Below the pieces are notes generated by a model that worked only from the letters and a program-made list of their open reading frames with translations, had not been told where the DNA came from and made no database searches. DNA of 64,000 nucleotides from SZUA-430 sp964561925 (GTDB lineage Bacteria > Pseudomonadota > Alphaproteobacteria > Micropepsales > Micropepsaceae). The stretch is from positions 1-64,000 of the forward strand of contig CAZLRW010000007.1 of the NCBI GenBank assembly GCA_964561925.1. Direction: 5' to 3'. Positions within the stretch are counted from its first letter, which is position 1. The number at the start of each line of letters is the position of its first letter. Of this stretch, positions 1-9,217 are shown in pieces. The translations under genes were made by a program, and so were the position numbers.

Positions 1-2
1 TC

Positions 3-515
3 GACATCGACAGTCGCGAGGCGCTGGTGCTGGCGCTCAACGATTATCCGGGCGCGGTGCTGCTGATCAGCCACGATCCGCATTTGATCGAGACCTGCGC
101 CGACCGGCTGTGGCTGGTCGCGGGCGGACGCGTGACGCCGTTCGACGGCGACATGGACGACTATCGCCGCCTGCTGCTCGACGACCGCAAGGCGCCGGGC
201 ACGAAGGCGAAGGCGCCGAAGCTGACCAAGGCCGAAGAGCGCAAGGCCGCCGCCGACCGCCGCGCGCAAGTAACGCCGCTGAAACGCGCGATGGACGAGG
301 CCGAGAAGCGCGTCGCAAAGCTGCAGGGCGAAATCGCAAAACTCGACGCGGCCCTGAACGCGACCGATCTCTACGAGAAAGAGCCCCAGCGCGTGACGAC
401 GCTGACGAAACAGCGCGCCGACGCGCAGCGCCAACTCGAAGCGGCCGAGACCGGCTGGCTGGAAGCGAGCGAAGCGTACGAGGCTGCCCGCGTCGACATC
501 GAGCGCGACGGTTGA
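3..515 (+). CDS. ABC-F family ATPase, C-terminal part (cut by window start)
   Basis: The 5' end lies outside the window; about 170 residues are visible. They open with DIDSREAL, the residues after the ABC-F signature/Walker B (family form NHLDIDSREAL), followed by LLISHDPHLIE, the switch-histidine loop of the second ATPase domain. After the nucleotide-binding domain comes a charged stretch rich in Lys, Glu, Arg and Ala, predicted to be coiled coil, as in the Uup/YheS-type C-terminal extension. ABC-F proteins are soluble and act on ribosomes or nucleic acid rather than as transporters. The C-terminal coiled coil favours a Uup-like member over EttA, but the subfamily cannot be settled from this fragment. 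Confidence 0.88.
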   Translation, partial: DIDSREALVLALNDYPGAVLLISHDPHLIETCADRLWLVAGGRVTPFDGDMDDYRRLLLDDRKAPGTKAKAPKLTKAEERKAAADRRAQVTPLKRAMDEAEKRVAKLQGEIAKLDAALNATDLYEKEPQRVTTLTKQRADAQRQLEAAETGWLEASEAYEAARVDIERDG

Positions 516-607
516 GTGCGCATTAAGTGCCGATTAACCGGCCGGGCGCACTCTCGATGCTCGCTGATTCGCGATGGAACTTAACTGTTGGGGCTTGGGT
601 AGGACAC

Positions 608-871
608 ATGAAGTCGGCCACTACGCCGGAAGCACAAATGCGCGCCTTGAAGGCGTGGGCCGTCGACCGCATGACGCGCGGCACCGACACGCCCTTTGCG
701 TGGTTTCAGTTCATGAAGTTGCTCGAGGTGTTGGACACGTTTCTCGAGGCGGGCGACGAAGCGGGCTTGCGCGAGGAAATCGCCCGGCCTGCCCCGAAGC
801 GCCGCCCTAAGTCCTTGCCCGCGAACGTCGTTGCCTTCGACGCCGTCCTGCGCCAGCGCGCCGCCGAGTAA
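608..871 (+). CDS. small conserved-looking hypothetical protein
   Basis: The protein has 87 residues if it starts at the ATG at 608. The frame is open upstream to a GTG at 527, but the gggtagga ribosome-binding site just before 608 favours the later start. The product is soluble, with an amphipathic Trp/Phe/Met/Leu-rich middle (DTPFAWFQFMKLLEVLDTF) and a basic Pro/Arg stretch near the C terminus. I do not recognise the family. Its stop at 871 almost touches the convergent TPR gene ending at 874. Codon use matches the local high-GC pattern, which supports a real gene. Confidence 0.55.
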   Translation: MKSATTPEAQMRALKAWAVDRMTRGTDTPFAWFQFMKLLEVLDTFLEAGDEAGLREEIARPAPKRRPKSLPANVVAFDAVLRQRAAE

Positions 872-873
872 GC

Positions 874-1614
874 TCAAGCCTGCAGATTCTGACGCGCGAC
901 GTTGTACCAGTCGCGATTCAGATCTTGCGCGTGACGGGGCAGTTGCTTGTACGCGTTGACGATCCCCTCGAAGATCTCGCGCGCCTTCGCCACCTCACCG
1001 ACTTTCGTCAGGAACAGCGCGTAGCGCACCTTCGCCTCGTAGCCCGGGAAGTACGCGGCAACGGCGTCGTACTCTTTCAGCGCCTCGCCGGTCTTGCCCT
1101 GCCCCTCAAGCGCACGCGCATAAAGCAGATGCCCATCCGACGATTGGAACTCGGGGTTCTTCGCACGCAAGTGATCGAGCGCAGTTTGCACTTCGGCATA
1201 GTCGCCTTTCTCGTGAAGTGCGTTGGCGTAGCCCAAGAGCAAATTCGGATCGTCGGCAAAGAGGCCTGTCAGCGCCGAGCGGTAGAGCATCACGGCGTCG
1301 TCGTGCATGCCCTTAAGCGAGCACTCGTCCGCAAGTGCGGCCTTGGCCGCGGGCGTGCCCGACAACTCCACCTGCGCTTTTCGCTCGCGATATTCGCGGT
1401 CGGGGTCCAGCACGGTGCTGACGTCGCCCAGGACTTTGCGGCCGCGGCGGGTGTTCGCCATCTCGGGCAAAATCTCGAACAAGAAATACGCAAGAGAACC
1501 GAGGCCCGGGAGCAGCAGCAGGATGTAGATCCAATGCTGCGCGCGCCCCGTTTGCGAGGCGTGATAGAGGCAAAATCCCTGAACCAAGACGACGGCGAGA
1601 ACGGCGATCGGCAT
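874..1614 (-). CDS. membrane-anchored tetratricopeptide-repeat protein
   Basis: 246 residues. Two hydrophobic segments lie in the first 50 residues (about 1-18 and 28-48). A charged linker follows, then about 150 residues of helical repeats with TPR spacing; LLLGYANALHEKGDYAE and LLYARALEGQGKTGEALKEY are clear TPR units. The repeats probably face the cytoplasm and mediate protein-protein contacts, but partner and role are unknown. It is convergent with the small gene ending at 871 and stands alone. Membrane-plus-TPR proteins of this layout are common in proteobacteria without an assigned function. Confidence 0.7.
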   Translation of the reverse strand: MPIAVLAVVLVQGFCLYHASQTGRAQHWIYILLLLPGLGSLAYFLFEILPEMANTRRGRKVLGDVSTVLDPDREYRERKAQVELSGTPAAKAALADECSLKGMHDDAVMLYRSALTGLFADDPNLLLGYANALHEKGDYAEVQTALDHLRAKNPEFQSSDGHLLYARALEGQGKTGEALKEYDAVAAYFPGYEAKVRYALFLTKVGEVAKAREIFEGIVNAYKQLPRHAQDLNRDWYNVARQNLQA

Positions 1615-1697
1615 GCCACGTCACTCGTTGAATCGGTTGAAACTGTAGACTCAGACGAACAACAACTCGTTCATGAACCGGCGACAAGTCTACGCGA

Positions 1698-1778
1698 TCA
1701 GGCGCGCTTTTCCCACTTCCCCGAGGCCGCCTGCTGCCAGTAAGTGACCTCGTGACCGGCATCCTTTGCCTGTTTGCG
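1698..1778 (-). pseudogene. fragment of a second holC gene (3' end only)
   Basis: The last 26 codons before the stop read as a second copy of the holC C terminus. Both end with GHEVTYWQQA-x-x-GKWEKRA, and 21 of 26 residues match intact holC at 2524-2988. Upstream of about 1778 I see no convincing HolC similarity, and the divergent DUF2459 gene begins at 1904. It is therefore a 3' remnant of a duplicated holC whose 5' part was lost or replaced. There is no start codon or ribosome-binding site of its own. Its nucleotide sequence differs from holC at many positions, so the duplication is not recent. Confidence 0.72.
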
Positions 1779-1903
1779 ATCCGGGCCGCGGATGCGTTCG
1801 TCCAAACGCGCCTGGATCCCGGAAAAACGAGCCGATCCGGTCCCGCTGCAGCGAGTCGTTTGGCACGGTGCGCGCGGACGCAGCGTGGTGTAAATTCGGC
1901 GCA

Positions 1904-2509
1904 ATGCGAACGATGCTCTATACCGTGTTGTTGTGGACGAGCCTTGCGCTCGGCGGACCGGCAGCTGGCGCGCACACGGTCTTCGTGACAAGCAACGGCT
2001 GGCACACGGACATTACCGTCGCCCGCGCCGACATTCCTGCGGACCTCATTCCCGAACGCGCCGACTTCCCCGCCGCCCGCTATCTTCAATTCGGCTGGGG
2101 CGACGCGAACTACTACGCGACGCCGGACCCTGGCCTCGGCACGACGCTGGGCGCCGCGTTCCCGGGACCGGCGGTTATGCACGTGGCGGGTCTCGCCGTG
2201 CGCCCAAGCGAGGCGTTTCGCGACATCGAAGAAGTGGCACTAACGTTGAACGCCGACAGCTTTACCCGCCTCGTTGCCTACCTGCATGCGAGTTTCGATC
2301 GCGGCAACGAACAGCGCGCGCAATCGACGGGCAGAGGCGTTTATGCTTTCAGTCTCTTCTACACGGCCACGGGCGAGTTCCATCTGTTCAACACCTGCAA
2401 CACCTGGACCGCAACCGCGCTTCAAACTGCCGGCGTTCGGATCAGCGCAGACGGGGTCCAACGTGCAGACGACGTGATGGAACAGCTTCGAGAACCGAAA
2501 TCGGAGTGA
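1904..2509 (+). CDS. DUF2459 family protein, secreted
   Basis: 201 residues from the ATG at 1904, chosen because MRTMLYTVLLWTSLALG followed by small residues forms a signal peptide. The open frame reaches back to 1766, but that part reads like non-coding sequence. The mature part begins HTVFVTSNGWHTDITV and contains FGWGDANYYATPDP and FHLFNTCNTWTA, the conserved blocks of the DUF2459/TIGR02117 family (named for a urease-region conserved protein). The biochemical role is unknown; conserved His, Cys and Asn suggest a hydrolase-like fold, but that is speculation. It is flanked by the holC fragment and intact holC. Confidence 0.8.
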   Translation: MRTMLYTVLLWTSLALGGPAAGAHTVFVTSNGWHTDITVARADIPADLIPERADFPAARYLQFGWGDANYYATPDPGLGTTLGAAFPGPAVMHVAGLAVRPSEAFRDIEEVALTLNADSFTRLVAYLHASFDRGNEQRAQSTGRGVYAFSLFYTATGEFHLFNTCNTWTATALQTAGVRISADGVQRADDVMEQLREPKSE

Positions 2510-2523
2510 CCGCACTCAAGCGG

Positions 2524-2988
2524 TCAGGCCCGCTTTTCCCATTTTCCGCCGACCGCCTGCTGCCAGTAGGTCACCTCGTGACCCGCAACCTTCGCGTGCT
2601 TCCAGTCTTCGCGTGCAGCTTCCAACGCCGCGGGGTCGCGCCCGTCGAAGATCAAGACGATGCGTTTGGCCCGCCCCAAGCTCGCATCGGACCAATCGCC
2701 CGCAGCCGCCCCGTCGACAAAGAACAGAACTTCCGCCCCGTTCGGATTGCCCGCGGCCACCGTCAACAGCACGGGCTGCTCGACCGGGTGCGGGTCGCGC
2801 ATCGTCGCATGCGCCAAGAAACTGTCGTCGCGATACGTCCAAAGATGCGAGTCCAGCGCAGCGATGCGTTCGTCCGAACTCGCGCGGACCAGCGCCTTCC
2901 ACCCCCGCTCGCGCGTCTTCTCGAGCAGACCCGGCAACACGTCCTCGAGTGCCGCGCGCTCCAGATGATAGAAGAGCACCTCGCTCAT
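2524..2988 (-). CDS. holC: DNA polymerase III subunit chi
   Basis: 154 residues, the usual length for alphaproteobacterial chi. It carries the family N terminus MSEVLFYHLE, then LPGLLEKTRERGW, the DDSFLAH block and the GHEVTYWQQ C-terminal block. Chi links the clamp-loader complex to single-stranded DNA-binding protein during replication. The start codon follows directly after the pepA stop (TGA then ATG, no gap), so the two are co-transcribed and probably translationally coupled. The pepA-holC pair is a common arrangement in proteobacteria. A degraded second copy of the 3' end lies about 0.75 kb away at 1698-1778. Confidence 0.93.
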   Translation of the reverse strand: MSEVLFYHLERAALEDVLPGLLEKTRERGWKALVRASSDERIAALDSHLWTYRDDSFLAHATMRDPHPVEQPVLLTVAAGNPNGAEVLFFVDGAAAGDWSDASLGRAKRIVLIFDGRDPAALEAAREDWKHAKVAGHEVTYWQQAVGGKWEKRA

Positions 2989-4476
2989 TCAGCTCTCGTA
3001 GTGGTCCGCGACCAGACGATTGAGCAGGCGGATGCCGAATCCGGTCGCGCCTTTCGGCGTCGATCCGCGCGCCTCCTCCGCCCACGCCGTCCCCGCGATG
3101 TCGAGATGCGCCCACGGCACTTTGTTGACGAAACGTTGGATGAACTGCGCCGCCGTGGTCGAACCGCCGAACTGACCGCCGATGTTCTTCATGTCGGCGA
3201 TCGGGCTGTCGATTAGTTTGTCGAAACGCTCGCCGAGCGGCATTCGCCAAAGCTCCTCGCCCTCGGCCTTGCCCGCCGCAAGCAGCCGCTCCGCCAACTC
3301 GTCGTTGTTCGAGAACAAGCCCGCCAACTCGAGCCCGAGCGCGATGCGGATCGCGCCCGTCAGAGTCGCGAGGTCCACCATGAACTTCGGCTTGAAGCGG
3401 TTCTGGCAGTACCAAACCGCATCGGCCAGCACGAGCCGCCCCTCTGCGTCCGTATTCAGGATTTCGACCGTCTGACCCGACATCGACTTCACGACGTCGC
3501 CCGGCCGTTGCGCCTTGCCGTCGGGCATGTTTTCGACGAGCCCGCAGATGCCGACCGCATTCACCTTGGCCTTGCGGCCGGCAAGCGCGTGCATCAATCC
3601 CGTGACGGCGGCGGCACCGCCCATGTCGTACTTCATCGCCTCCATGCCGGGGCCGGGCTTCAGCGAGATGCCGCCGGTGTCGAACGTCACGCCCTTGCCG
3701 ACGAACGCGACCGGCTGCGCGTTGCGGTCGCGGGCGCCTTTCCATTGCATGACGAGAAGCTGGCTCTCGCGCTCGGACCCTTGGCCCACGCCGAGCAGCG
3801 TGTTCATGCCGAGCTTCGCCATCTCCTTCTCGCCCAGCACCTCGACCTCAAGGCCCAGATCCTCAAGCTTGCGCGCGCGTTTGGCGAACTCTTCCGGATA
3901 AAGCACGTTCGGCGGCTCGGTCACGAGATCGCGCGCGAAGAACACGGCACGCGTCACCGCCTCGCCGCTGCGCCACGCCTTCTTCGCGTCGGCAGGTTCA
4001 GCAGTCGCAATGTTCACCTTCGCGAGCGTCGGCTTATCCGTTTTCTTCTGCGTCGTGCGGTATTGATCGAACCGGTAGGAGCGAAGGACCGCCCCTTGCG
4101 CCGCACGAGCAGCCGCCTCGGCCGCGTCGAGCCCCGCAGGCAAGTCGAGGAGAATTGTCGCATGCTTTTCGCCGCTGGTCAGCAGCCTGGCGACGGCCGT
4201 CGCACCGGCGTTTTCGGCAGCTTCGATCTTCAAGCCGTCGGCTTTGCCAAGGCCGACGACGACCAGACGTTCGACCTCCAGGCCTGCCGGCGCCAGAATC
4301 TCGGCGACTTGTCCTTTGGCACCGGTGAAGCGCGAGGCCTTTAGCGCTCGAGCAACGGCGCCTTTCGAACGCCGGTCCAGATCCTGCAGCAAGCCGGCCG
4401 GCTCGTCGCTCTCTGTGGTTGCGACCACCAGCGTGCCCTCATCGGGGATTTCGGATTTCACGAAGTTGATGTTCAT
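2989..4476 (-). CDS. pepA: leucyl aminopeptidase (M17)
   Basis: 495 residues, normal for the M17 family. The C-terminal catalytic domain carries GKGVTFDTGGISLKP (about residues 260-274, with the metal-binding Lys and Asp), MKYDMGGAA and the signature NTDAEGRL at about 341-348. The N-terminal domain includes LVVVGLGKAD. It removes N-terminal residues from peptides using two metal ions; in enterobacteria PepA also binds DNA, which cannot be judged here. It is the first gene of a pepA-holC pair and is divergent from lptF across about 200 bases that must hold both promoters. Confidence 0.96.
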   Translation of the reverse strand: MNINFVKSEIPDEGTLVVATTESDEPAGLLQDLDRRSKGAVARALKASRFTGAKGQVAEILAPAGLEVERLVVVGLGKADGLKIEAAENAGATAVARLLTSGEKHATILLDLPAGLDAAEAAARAAQGAVLRSYRFDQYRTTQKKTDKPTLAKVNIATAEPADAKKAWRSGEAVTRAVFFARDLVTEPPNVLYPEEFAKRARKLEDLGLEVEVLGEKEMAKLGMNTLLGVGQGSERESQLLVMQWKGARDRNAQPVAFVGKGVTFDTGGISLKPGPGMEAMKYDMGGAAAVTGLMHALAGRKAKVNAVGICGLVENMPDGKAQRPGDVVKSMSGQTVEILNTDAEGRLVLADAVWYCQNRFKPKFMVDLATLTGAIRIALGLELAGLFSNNDELAERLLAAGKAEGEELWRMPLGERFDKLIDSPIADMKNIGGQFGGSTTAAQFIQRFVNKVPWAHLDIAGTAWAEEARGSTPKGATGFGIRLLNRLVADHYES

Positions 4477-4679
4477 GACGCGGGATGTCTCTTAACGGAA
4501 AGGTAATCCGGGGCTAAGCTTTATGGTCGTTGCGAAGGCGGCGCGCCTGGCTTAAGCGGTTGGCACGATGCCCCGCCGAACGTCGGGTCAAGCAGGAAAG
4601 ACCGGCGGTTGTATCGATCCGCCCGCCCATTGTGAAGCGGCCGCGGCAACGGCCCTGAAGAAGGCTCGCTGAGACGCTC

Positions 4680-5810
4680 ATGTCCGGGATTTCGAGTTAC
4701 ATTTTCCGGCAGGTCGGCGGCCCCCTCCTGTTCTTCACGTTCGTGCTGACCGGCGTCGTCTGGCTCTCCCAATCGCTACGTATGCTCGACCTCGTCATCA
4801 ACCAGAGCCAATCGGCGCTGACCTATCTCTATCTGACGGTGCTCGCGCTGCCGCAGCTGATGGCGTTGATTTTGCCGTTCGCGCTGTTCTGCGCCGTCCT
4901 CTATGCGCTGAACCGGCTCTACGTCGAAAGCGAGCTTGTCGTGATTTGGGCCGCCGGCTTCAGCCGCTGGGCGGTCGCAGGCCCCGTTCTCGTGATCGCC
5001 GTCGCCGCCACCGTCATCGGCTACCTGTTCTCGCTCCTCGTGATGCCAGCCGGCATGCGCGAGATGAAAGACCGCGTGTTCGAAATTCGCGCCGATCTCG
5101 TCAACACGTTCGTCCGCGAGGGCGCGTTCACCAATCCGCTGCAGGGCCTGACAGTCTACGTCAGCGAGAACAACGGCGGCGGCGATGTGCGCGGCATCCT
5201 GGTGCACGATGCGCGCAACCCGAAGGCGATCGCAACCTACATGGCCGAGCGCGGCCTGCTCGCGAACACGCCGGCCGGGCCGCGCCTGATCATGTTCGAG
5301 GGCAACGCGCAGTGGCTCGAGGGCGGCGAGGGCCAACTCAAGATCCTGAACTTCAAACAGAACACGTTCGACCTCGGCCAATTCGACAAGCAGCGCGACA
5401 TGAACGCGCGCGAGGCGAGCGAGCGTTGGATTTCCGAACTGCTTTGGCCGGAGAAGACCGTCACCGAAAAGCAGCGCAAGAAGTTCTTCTCCGAAGCGCA
5501 CAATCGCCTGACCGCGCCGCTCTACTGCATCGTGTTCGCGCTCATCGGCGTCTTCGCGCTGATCGGCGGCAACTTCAACCGCCGCGGCTACGCCGGGCGA
5601 ATCGCGTTGGCGATGGGGGCCGTGCTGCTCGCCAGGCTTCCCGGCTTCGGCTTCCAGCAGCTGACGAACGCGACGCCCGATGCGGCTGTTCTCATGTATG
5701 TTTGGCCGACGCTTTGGATTGTCGGCCTGCTCGTGGTTCTGGCCGTTCCGGGCATCGATCTCTTCAAGCGGGCCACGCCCGCGGTGGCGCACGGCGGAAC
5801 GGCCCAATGA
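4680..5810 (+). CDS. lptF: LPS export ABC transporter permease LptF
   Basis: 376 residues of the YjgP/YjgQ family. Paired transmembrane helices occur at the N terminus (FFTFVLTGVVWLSQSLRMLD; ALPQLMALILPFALFCAVLY), a large periplasmic beta-jellyroll domain lies in the middle (about residues 125-265), and three helices close the C terminus. With LptG it forms the inner-membrane permease of the LptB2FG complex that extracts LPS and pushes it along the Lpt bridge. Its stop overlaps the lptG start (ATGA). It heads the run lptF-lptG-lptD-surA-pdxA-rsmA. Confidence 0.94.
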   Translation: MSGISSYIFRQVGGPLLFFTFVLTGVVWLSQSLRMLDLVINQSQSALTYLYLTVLALPQLMALILPFALFCAVLYALNRLYVESELVVIWAAGFSRWAVAGPVLVIAVAATVIGYLFSLLVMPAGMREMKDRVFEIRADLVNTFVREGAFTNPLQGLTVYVSENNGGGDVRGILVHDARNPKAIATYMAERGLLANTPAGPRLIMFEGNAQWLEGGEGQLKILNFKQNTFDLGQFDKQRDMNAREASERWISELLWPEKTVTEKQRKKFFSEAHNRLTAPLYCIVFALIGVFALIGGNFNRRGYAGRIALAMGAVLLARLPGFGFQQLTNATPDAAVLMYVWPTLWIVGLLVVLAVPGIDLFKRATPAVAHGGTAQ

Positions 5811-6901
5811 ACTTGAGCTGGACGATGTCCCGCTATCTGGGCTGGCAGTTCCTGCTTAGCGTCGGCGTGGTGTTCGGCTTGTGCGTCACGCTGGGCTTCG
5901 TCATCGACATCGTCGAACTGCTGAACCGCACCGCCGGCCGAGAGGGCGTCACGCTCTGGCACGTCGTCTCGATGGCGTTGCTCAAGCTGCCGAATTTGAC
6001 CGAGAAGATGATGCCCTTCGCCGTGTTGTTCGGGGCCATCTGGAATTTCGCCCGGCTGACACGCAGCCAGGAACTCGTCGTGGCCCGCGCCTCCGGCGTC
6101 TCGGCATGGCTTTTCCTCGCCCCGTCGCTTGCCGTGTCGTTCCTCATCGGCGTCTTCATGACGACCGCCTACAACCCCTTCGCGGCCCAACTTGTCTCTC
6201 GCTACGAGGAGTTGGAGGCGCGCTACATTCGCGGTCGATCCTCGCTTCTGGCGGTGTCCAGCAACGGCCTCTGGTTGCGCCAGGGCGACGAGAAGGGACA
6301 GACCGTCATTCACGCCATGGGTGTGTCCGACAGCGGGCTTCGCCTGAGAGACGTGATCCTGTTCATTTACGAGGGAAAAGACCAGTTTCGCGGTCGAATC
6401 GACGCCCGCGTGGCGACCCTGCAGCGGGAGAAGTGGAGCCTGGAAAGAGCCTGGGTTACGGGTCCGGACCGTCCAGCTGTGTTCTATCCGACACTCGATG
6501 TGAAAACGTCGTTAACTCCCAACCAAATTCAAGAAAGCTTCGCAACCCCTGACACCATAGCGTTTTGGGACCTTCCGCAGTTCATCGCGCAGGCGGAAGG
6601 GGCGGGCTTTTCGGCGACAAAACATAGGCTTCACTACCACGCCTTGCTTGCAGGGCCGGTGCTCTTGTGCGCTATGATCTTTGTGGCGGCGGCATTCTCG
6701 CTTCGGCTGGCGCGTCTCGGGGGGGCTGCGAGGCTCATCCTCTCGGGCGTGATCACCGGATTCTTCCTGTATTTCTTCACGGACGTTACGCACGCCCTGG
6801 GGATTTCGGGAACGGTTCCGGTAGCTCTTGCGGCGTGGGCTCCGGCCACGACGGCGTTGTTGTTGGGTATGGCGTGGTTGTTCAATCAGGAGGACGGATG
6901 A
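5807..6901 (+). CDS. lptG: LPS export ABC transporter permease LptG
   Basis: 364 residues starting MNLSWTMSRYLGWQFL at the ATG that overlaps the lptF stop by 4 bases. The layout matches LptF: N-terminal helices with LPNLTEKMMPFAVLFG, a periplasmic domain (about 120-265), and C-terminal helices ending in FNQEDG. It pairs with LptF and the ATPase LptB to drive LPS transport. Its last codons overlap the lptD start (ATGA), and the lptD ribosome-binding site caggagga lies inside the lptG coding end, so the three genes are translationally coupled. Confidence 0.94.
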   Translation: MNLSWTMSRYLGWQFLLSVGVVFGLCVTLGFVIDIVELLNRTAGREGVTLWHVVSMALLKLPNLTEKMMPFAVLFGAIWNFARLTRSQELVVARASGVSAWLFLAPSLAVSFLIGVFMTTAYNPFAAQLVSRYEELEARYIRGRSSLLAVSSNGLWLRQGDEKGQTVIHAMGVSDSGLRLRDVILFIYEGKDQFRGRIDARVATLQREKWSLERAWVTGPDRPAVFYPTLDVKTSLTPNQIQESFATPDTIAFWDLPQFIAQAEGAGFSATKHRLHYHALLAGPVLLCAMIFVAAAFSLRLARLGGAARLILSGVITGFFLYFFTDVTHALGISGTVPVALAAWAPATTALLLGMAWLFNQEDG

Positions 6902-9084
6902 AGGTCGCGTATCGCCTCATCGCCAGCCTCCTTGCCTCCGCGTCGGCTTTATCGTTAGCAGCGGCAGCACCCTTGCTCATACCGATCGTCCAGCGCTCCG
7001 ACGAGCCGGCACCGGCCGGTAGCGCGCGCGACGACGACAAGAAACCCCAAGAAGTTCTGATCCGCGCCGACCAGATGACCTACGACGCGAACACCAGCGT
7101 CGTGACGGCGGAAGGCAACGTCGAGGTTACGTACGGCCCGCGCACGCTGCTCGCCGACAAGCTCATCTACGATCAGAAGACACGCATCGTCACTGCCGAA
7201 GGCAACGCCACGATCCGCGAAGCGAACGGTACGACGCTGTCCGGCAACCGCATCGAAGTCAGCGACGACATGCGCGAAGGCGTGATCGAAAGCTTGAACG
7301 TGATGATCGCGGGCCGCGGGCGCCTCGCGGCCGCGCGCGCGACGCGCACCGGCGGCTCGGTCCTGACGCTCGAGAAAGCCGGCTACACCACTTGCAAGCC
7401 GTGCAAGGACGACCCCGAGAAGCCGCCGACCTGGCAGATCAAAGCGTTCCGCGTGATCTACAATCAGGAGAAGGCGCGCGTCGAATACGAGGACGCGTTC
7501 TTCGAAGTGTTCGGCGTGCCGATCGCCTACCTGCCCTACTTCTCGCATTCCGATCCGGAAGCGCCGCGCCAATCGGGTTTCCTCGTCCCCGGCGTCGGGC
7601 ATTCGACCGACCTCGGCTATTTCGTCGAGGTTCCGTACTACTTCGCGCTCGATCCCAGCTACGATCTGCTGCTCGCGCCGATGTACACGGAAGAGGATGG
7701 GCCGCTTCTTAAGGGCGAGTGGCGCGAACGCACGCACACGGGCTCGTACAACATCCAAGCGTCCGGCCGCTACGGCAAACCGCGCGACCGCTTCGGCGCC
7801 GAGCAGGACGAGGAAACGCTGCAAGGCCACATCTTCGGCCGCGGCCGCTTCCAGGTCGACGAGATCTGGCGCTGGGGCTACGACGCGCAGCTGACGTCGA
7901 ACGACACCTACCTGAAGCGCTACGACATCTCCTCGCTCGACCGTCTGGAGAACAACCTCTTCGTCGAAGGTATCGACGGAAGGTCCTACGCCGCGATCAA
8001 CGGCTGGTACTTTCAGGGCCTGCGCGAGACCGACGATCCGGGCTTGACGCCGCTCGTTCTTCCCTTGATCGAACTCGAATATGTGCCCGACGAGATGGTG
8101 TTGGGCGGCCGTTTCCAGCTGCACGGCAACGCGCTCTACCTGCACCGCGGCGAGGGACAGGATACCGCGCGCGTGTCGTCGACGGCCTCGTGGAAACTGC
8201 CGATGACGTCGAGCGGCGGCCATCTCTTCACGCTGTTCGCGAACCTTCGCGCCGACGCCTACTATGTCACCGATACCGGCCCTTCCGGCACCGATAAGGA
8301 AACCGTCGGCCGCATTCTGCCCTGGGCGGGCGCCGAGTGGCGCTACCCGCTCGTGCGCACGGATTGGGGCTGGAAACAGATCGTCGAGCCGATCGTTCAG
8401 GTCATCGGCGCACCGTACGGCGGCAATCCGGACGAGATTCCGAACGAAGACAGCGCCGCCTTCGAGTTCGACGAAACGAATCTATTTTCGTTCAACAAGT
8501 TTCCGGGCCTCGACCGTTGGGAAACGGGCCCGCGCGTGAACGCCGGCGTTCGCGCCGCCGCCTATTTCGACACGGGCTTCGTCGAAGCGATCCTCGGCCA
8601 AAGCTACCGCTTCCACGAGGACAACGCGTTTGCCGAAGAAACCGGCTTGCGCAACCAGCAGTCGGACTATGTCGGCCGTCTGACGATCCAGCCCGACGGC
8701 AACATCCGCCTCGTCCACCGCTTCCGCATCGACCAATCCGCGTTCCGGTACGAGCGCAACGAAATCTACGCCGAGGCGTTCGACCCCGATCTCTATTCGT
8801 TCAAGGCCGGCTACGTGCTGCTCGAGCCCGACCCGCTGCTGCCCGACCAGCGCGAAGAGGTCAACGTCGCGGGCAGCCTGCAGGCCCTGGACAACATCTG
8901 GCTCCGCGCCTCAGGCCGCCGCGACCTCGCCGGCGACGAGATGATCGAGAGCAAATTCGGCATTTCCTACGAGGACGATTGCGCCGAATTCGGCGTGGAT
9001 TTCCGCCGCAGATTTACCCGCGACCGCGATATCGAGCCCGCCTCCTCGTTCCTGTTCACGTTCCGCCTCAAGGGCGTGAACTAA
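6898..9084 (+). CDS. lptD: LPS-assembly outer-membrane protein LptD
   Basis: 728 residues from the ATG at 6898, which is preceded by caggagga and starts a clear signal peptide (MKVAYRLIASLLASASALS). An OstA/LptA-like jellyroll follows (about 50-150: RADQMTYD, VTAEGNVEV), then the large beta-barrel domain to a C terminus ending in FTFRLKGVN. Cysteines sit at about 166 and 169 (TTCKPC) and 695 (DDCAEF), fewer than the four of E. coli LptD, as is usual in alphaproteobacteria. With LptE it inserts LPS into the outer leaflet. Confidence 0.94.
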   Translation: MKVAYRLIASLLASASALSLAAAAPLLIPIVQRSDEPAPAGSARDDDKKPQEVLIRADQMTYDANTSVVTAEGNVEVTYGPRTLLADKLIYDQKTRIVTAEGNATIREANGTTLSGNRIEVSDDMREGVIESLNVMIAGRGRLAAARATRTGGSVLTLEKAGYTTCKPCKDDPEKPPTWQIKAFRVIYNQEKARVEYEDAFFEVFGVPIAYLPYFSHSDPEAPRQSGFLVPGVGHSTDLGYFVEVPYYFALDPSYDLLLAPMYTEEDGPLLKGEWRERTHTGSYNIQASGRYGKPRDRFGAEQDEETLQGHIFGRGRFQVDEIWRWGYDAQLTSNDTYLKRYDISSLDRLENNLFVEGIDGRSYAAINGWYFQGLRETDDPGLTPLVLPLIELEYVPDEMVLGGRFQLHGNALYLHRGEGQDTARVSSTASWKLPMTSSGGHLFTLFANLRADAYYVTDTGPSGTDKETVGRILPWAGAEWRYPLVRTDWGWKQIVEPIVQVIGAPYGGNPDEIPNEDSAAFEFDETNLFSFNKFPGLDRWETGPRVNAGVRAAAYFDTGFVEAILGQSYRFHEDNAFAEETGLRNQQSDYVGRLTIQPDGNIRLVHRFRIDQSAFRYERNEIYAEAFDPDLYSFKAGYVLLEPDPLLPDQREEVNVAGSLQALDNIWLRASGRRDLAGDEMIESKFGISYEDDCAEFGVDFRRRFTRDRDIEPASSFLFTFRLKGVN

Positions 9085-9217
9085 CGGCCACACTTGGACC
9101 GACCGCGCAGGTTGCAGTGCGGCCGGAACTGGCTATTCTGCGCCGGTTAACGCGGCCGGGCGACTCACACCCCTGGTTCGGGCCGCGGTCAGTCACCTTT
9201 TGCTCCCGGTTCTCGCG

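Noticed and set aside
925..1743. Long open frame opposite the TPR gene
   Set aside because: High-GC sequence keeps antisense frames open; the product is Arg/His-rich with no domain and lies exactly over a better gene.
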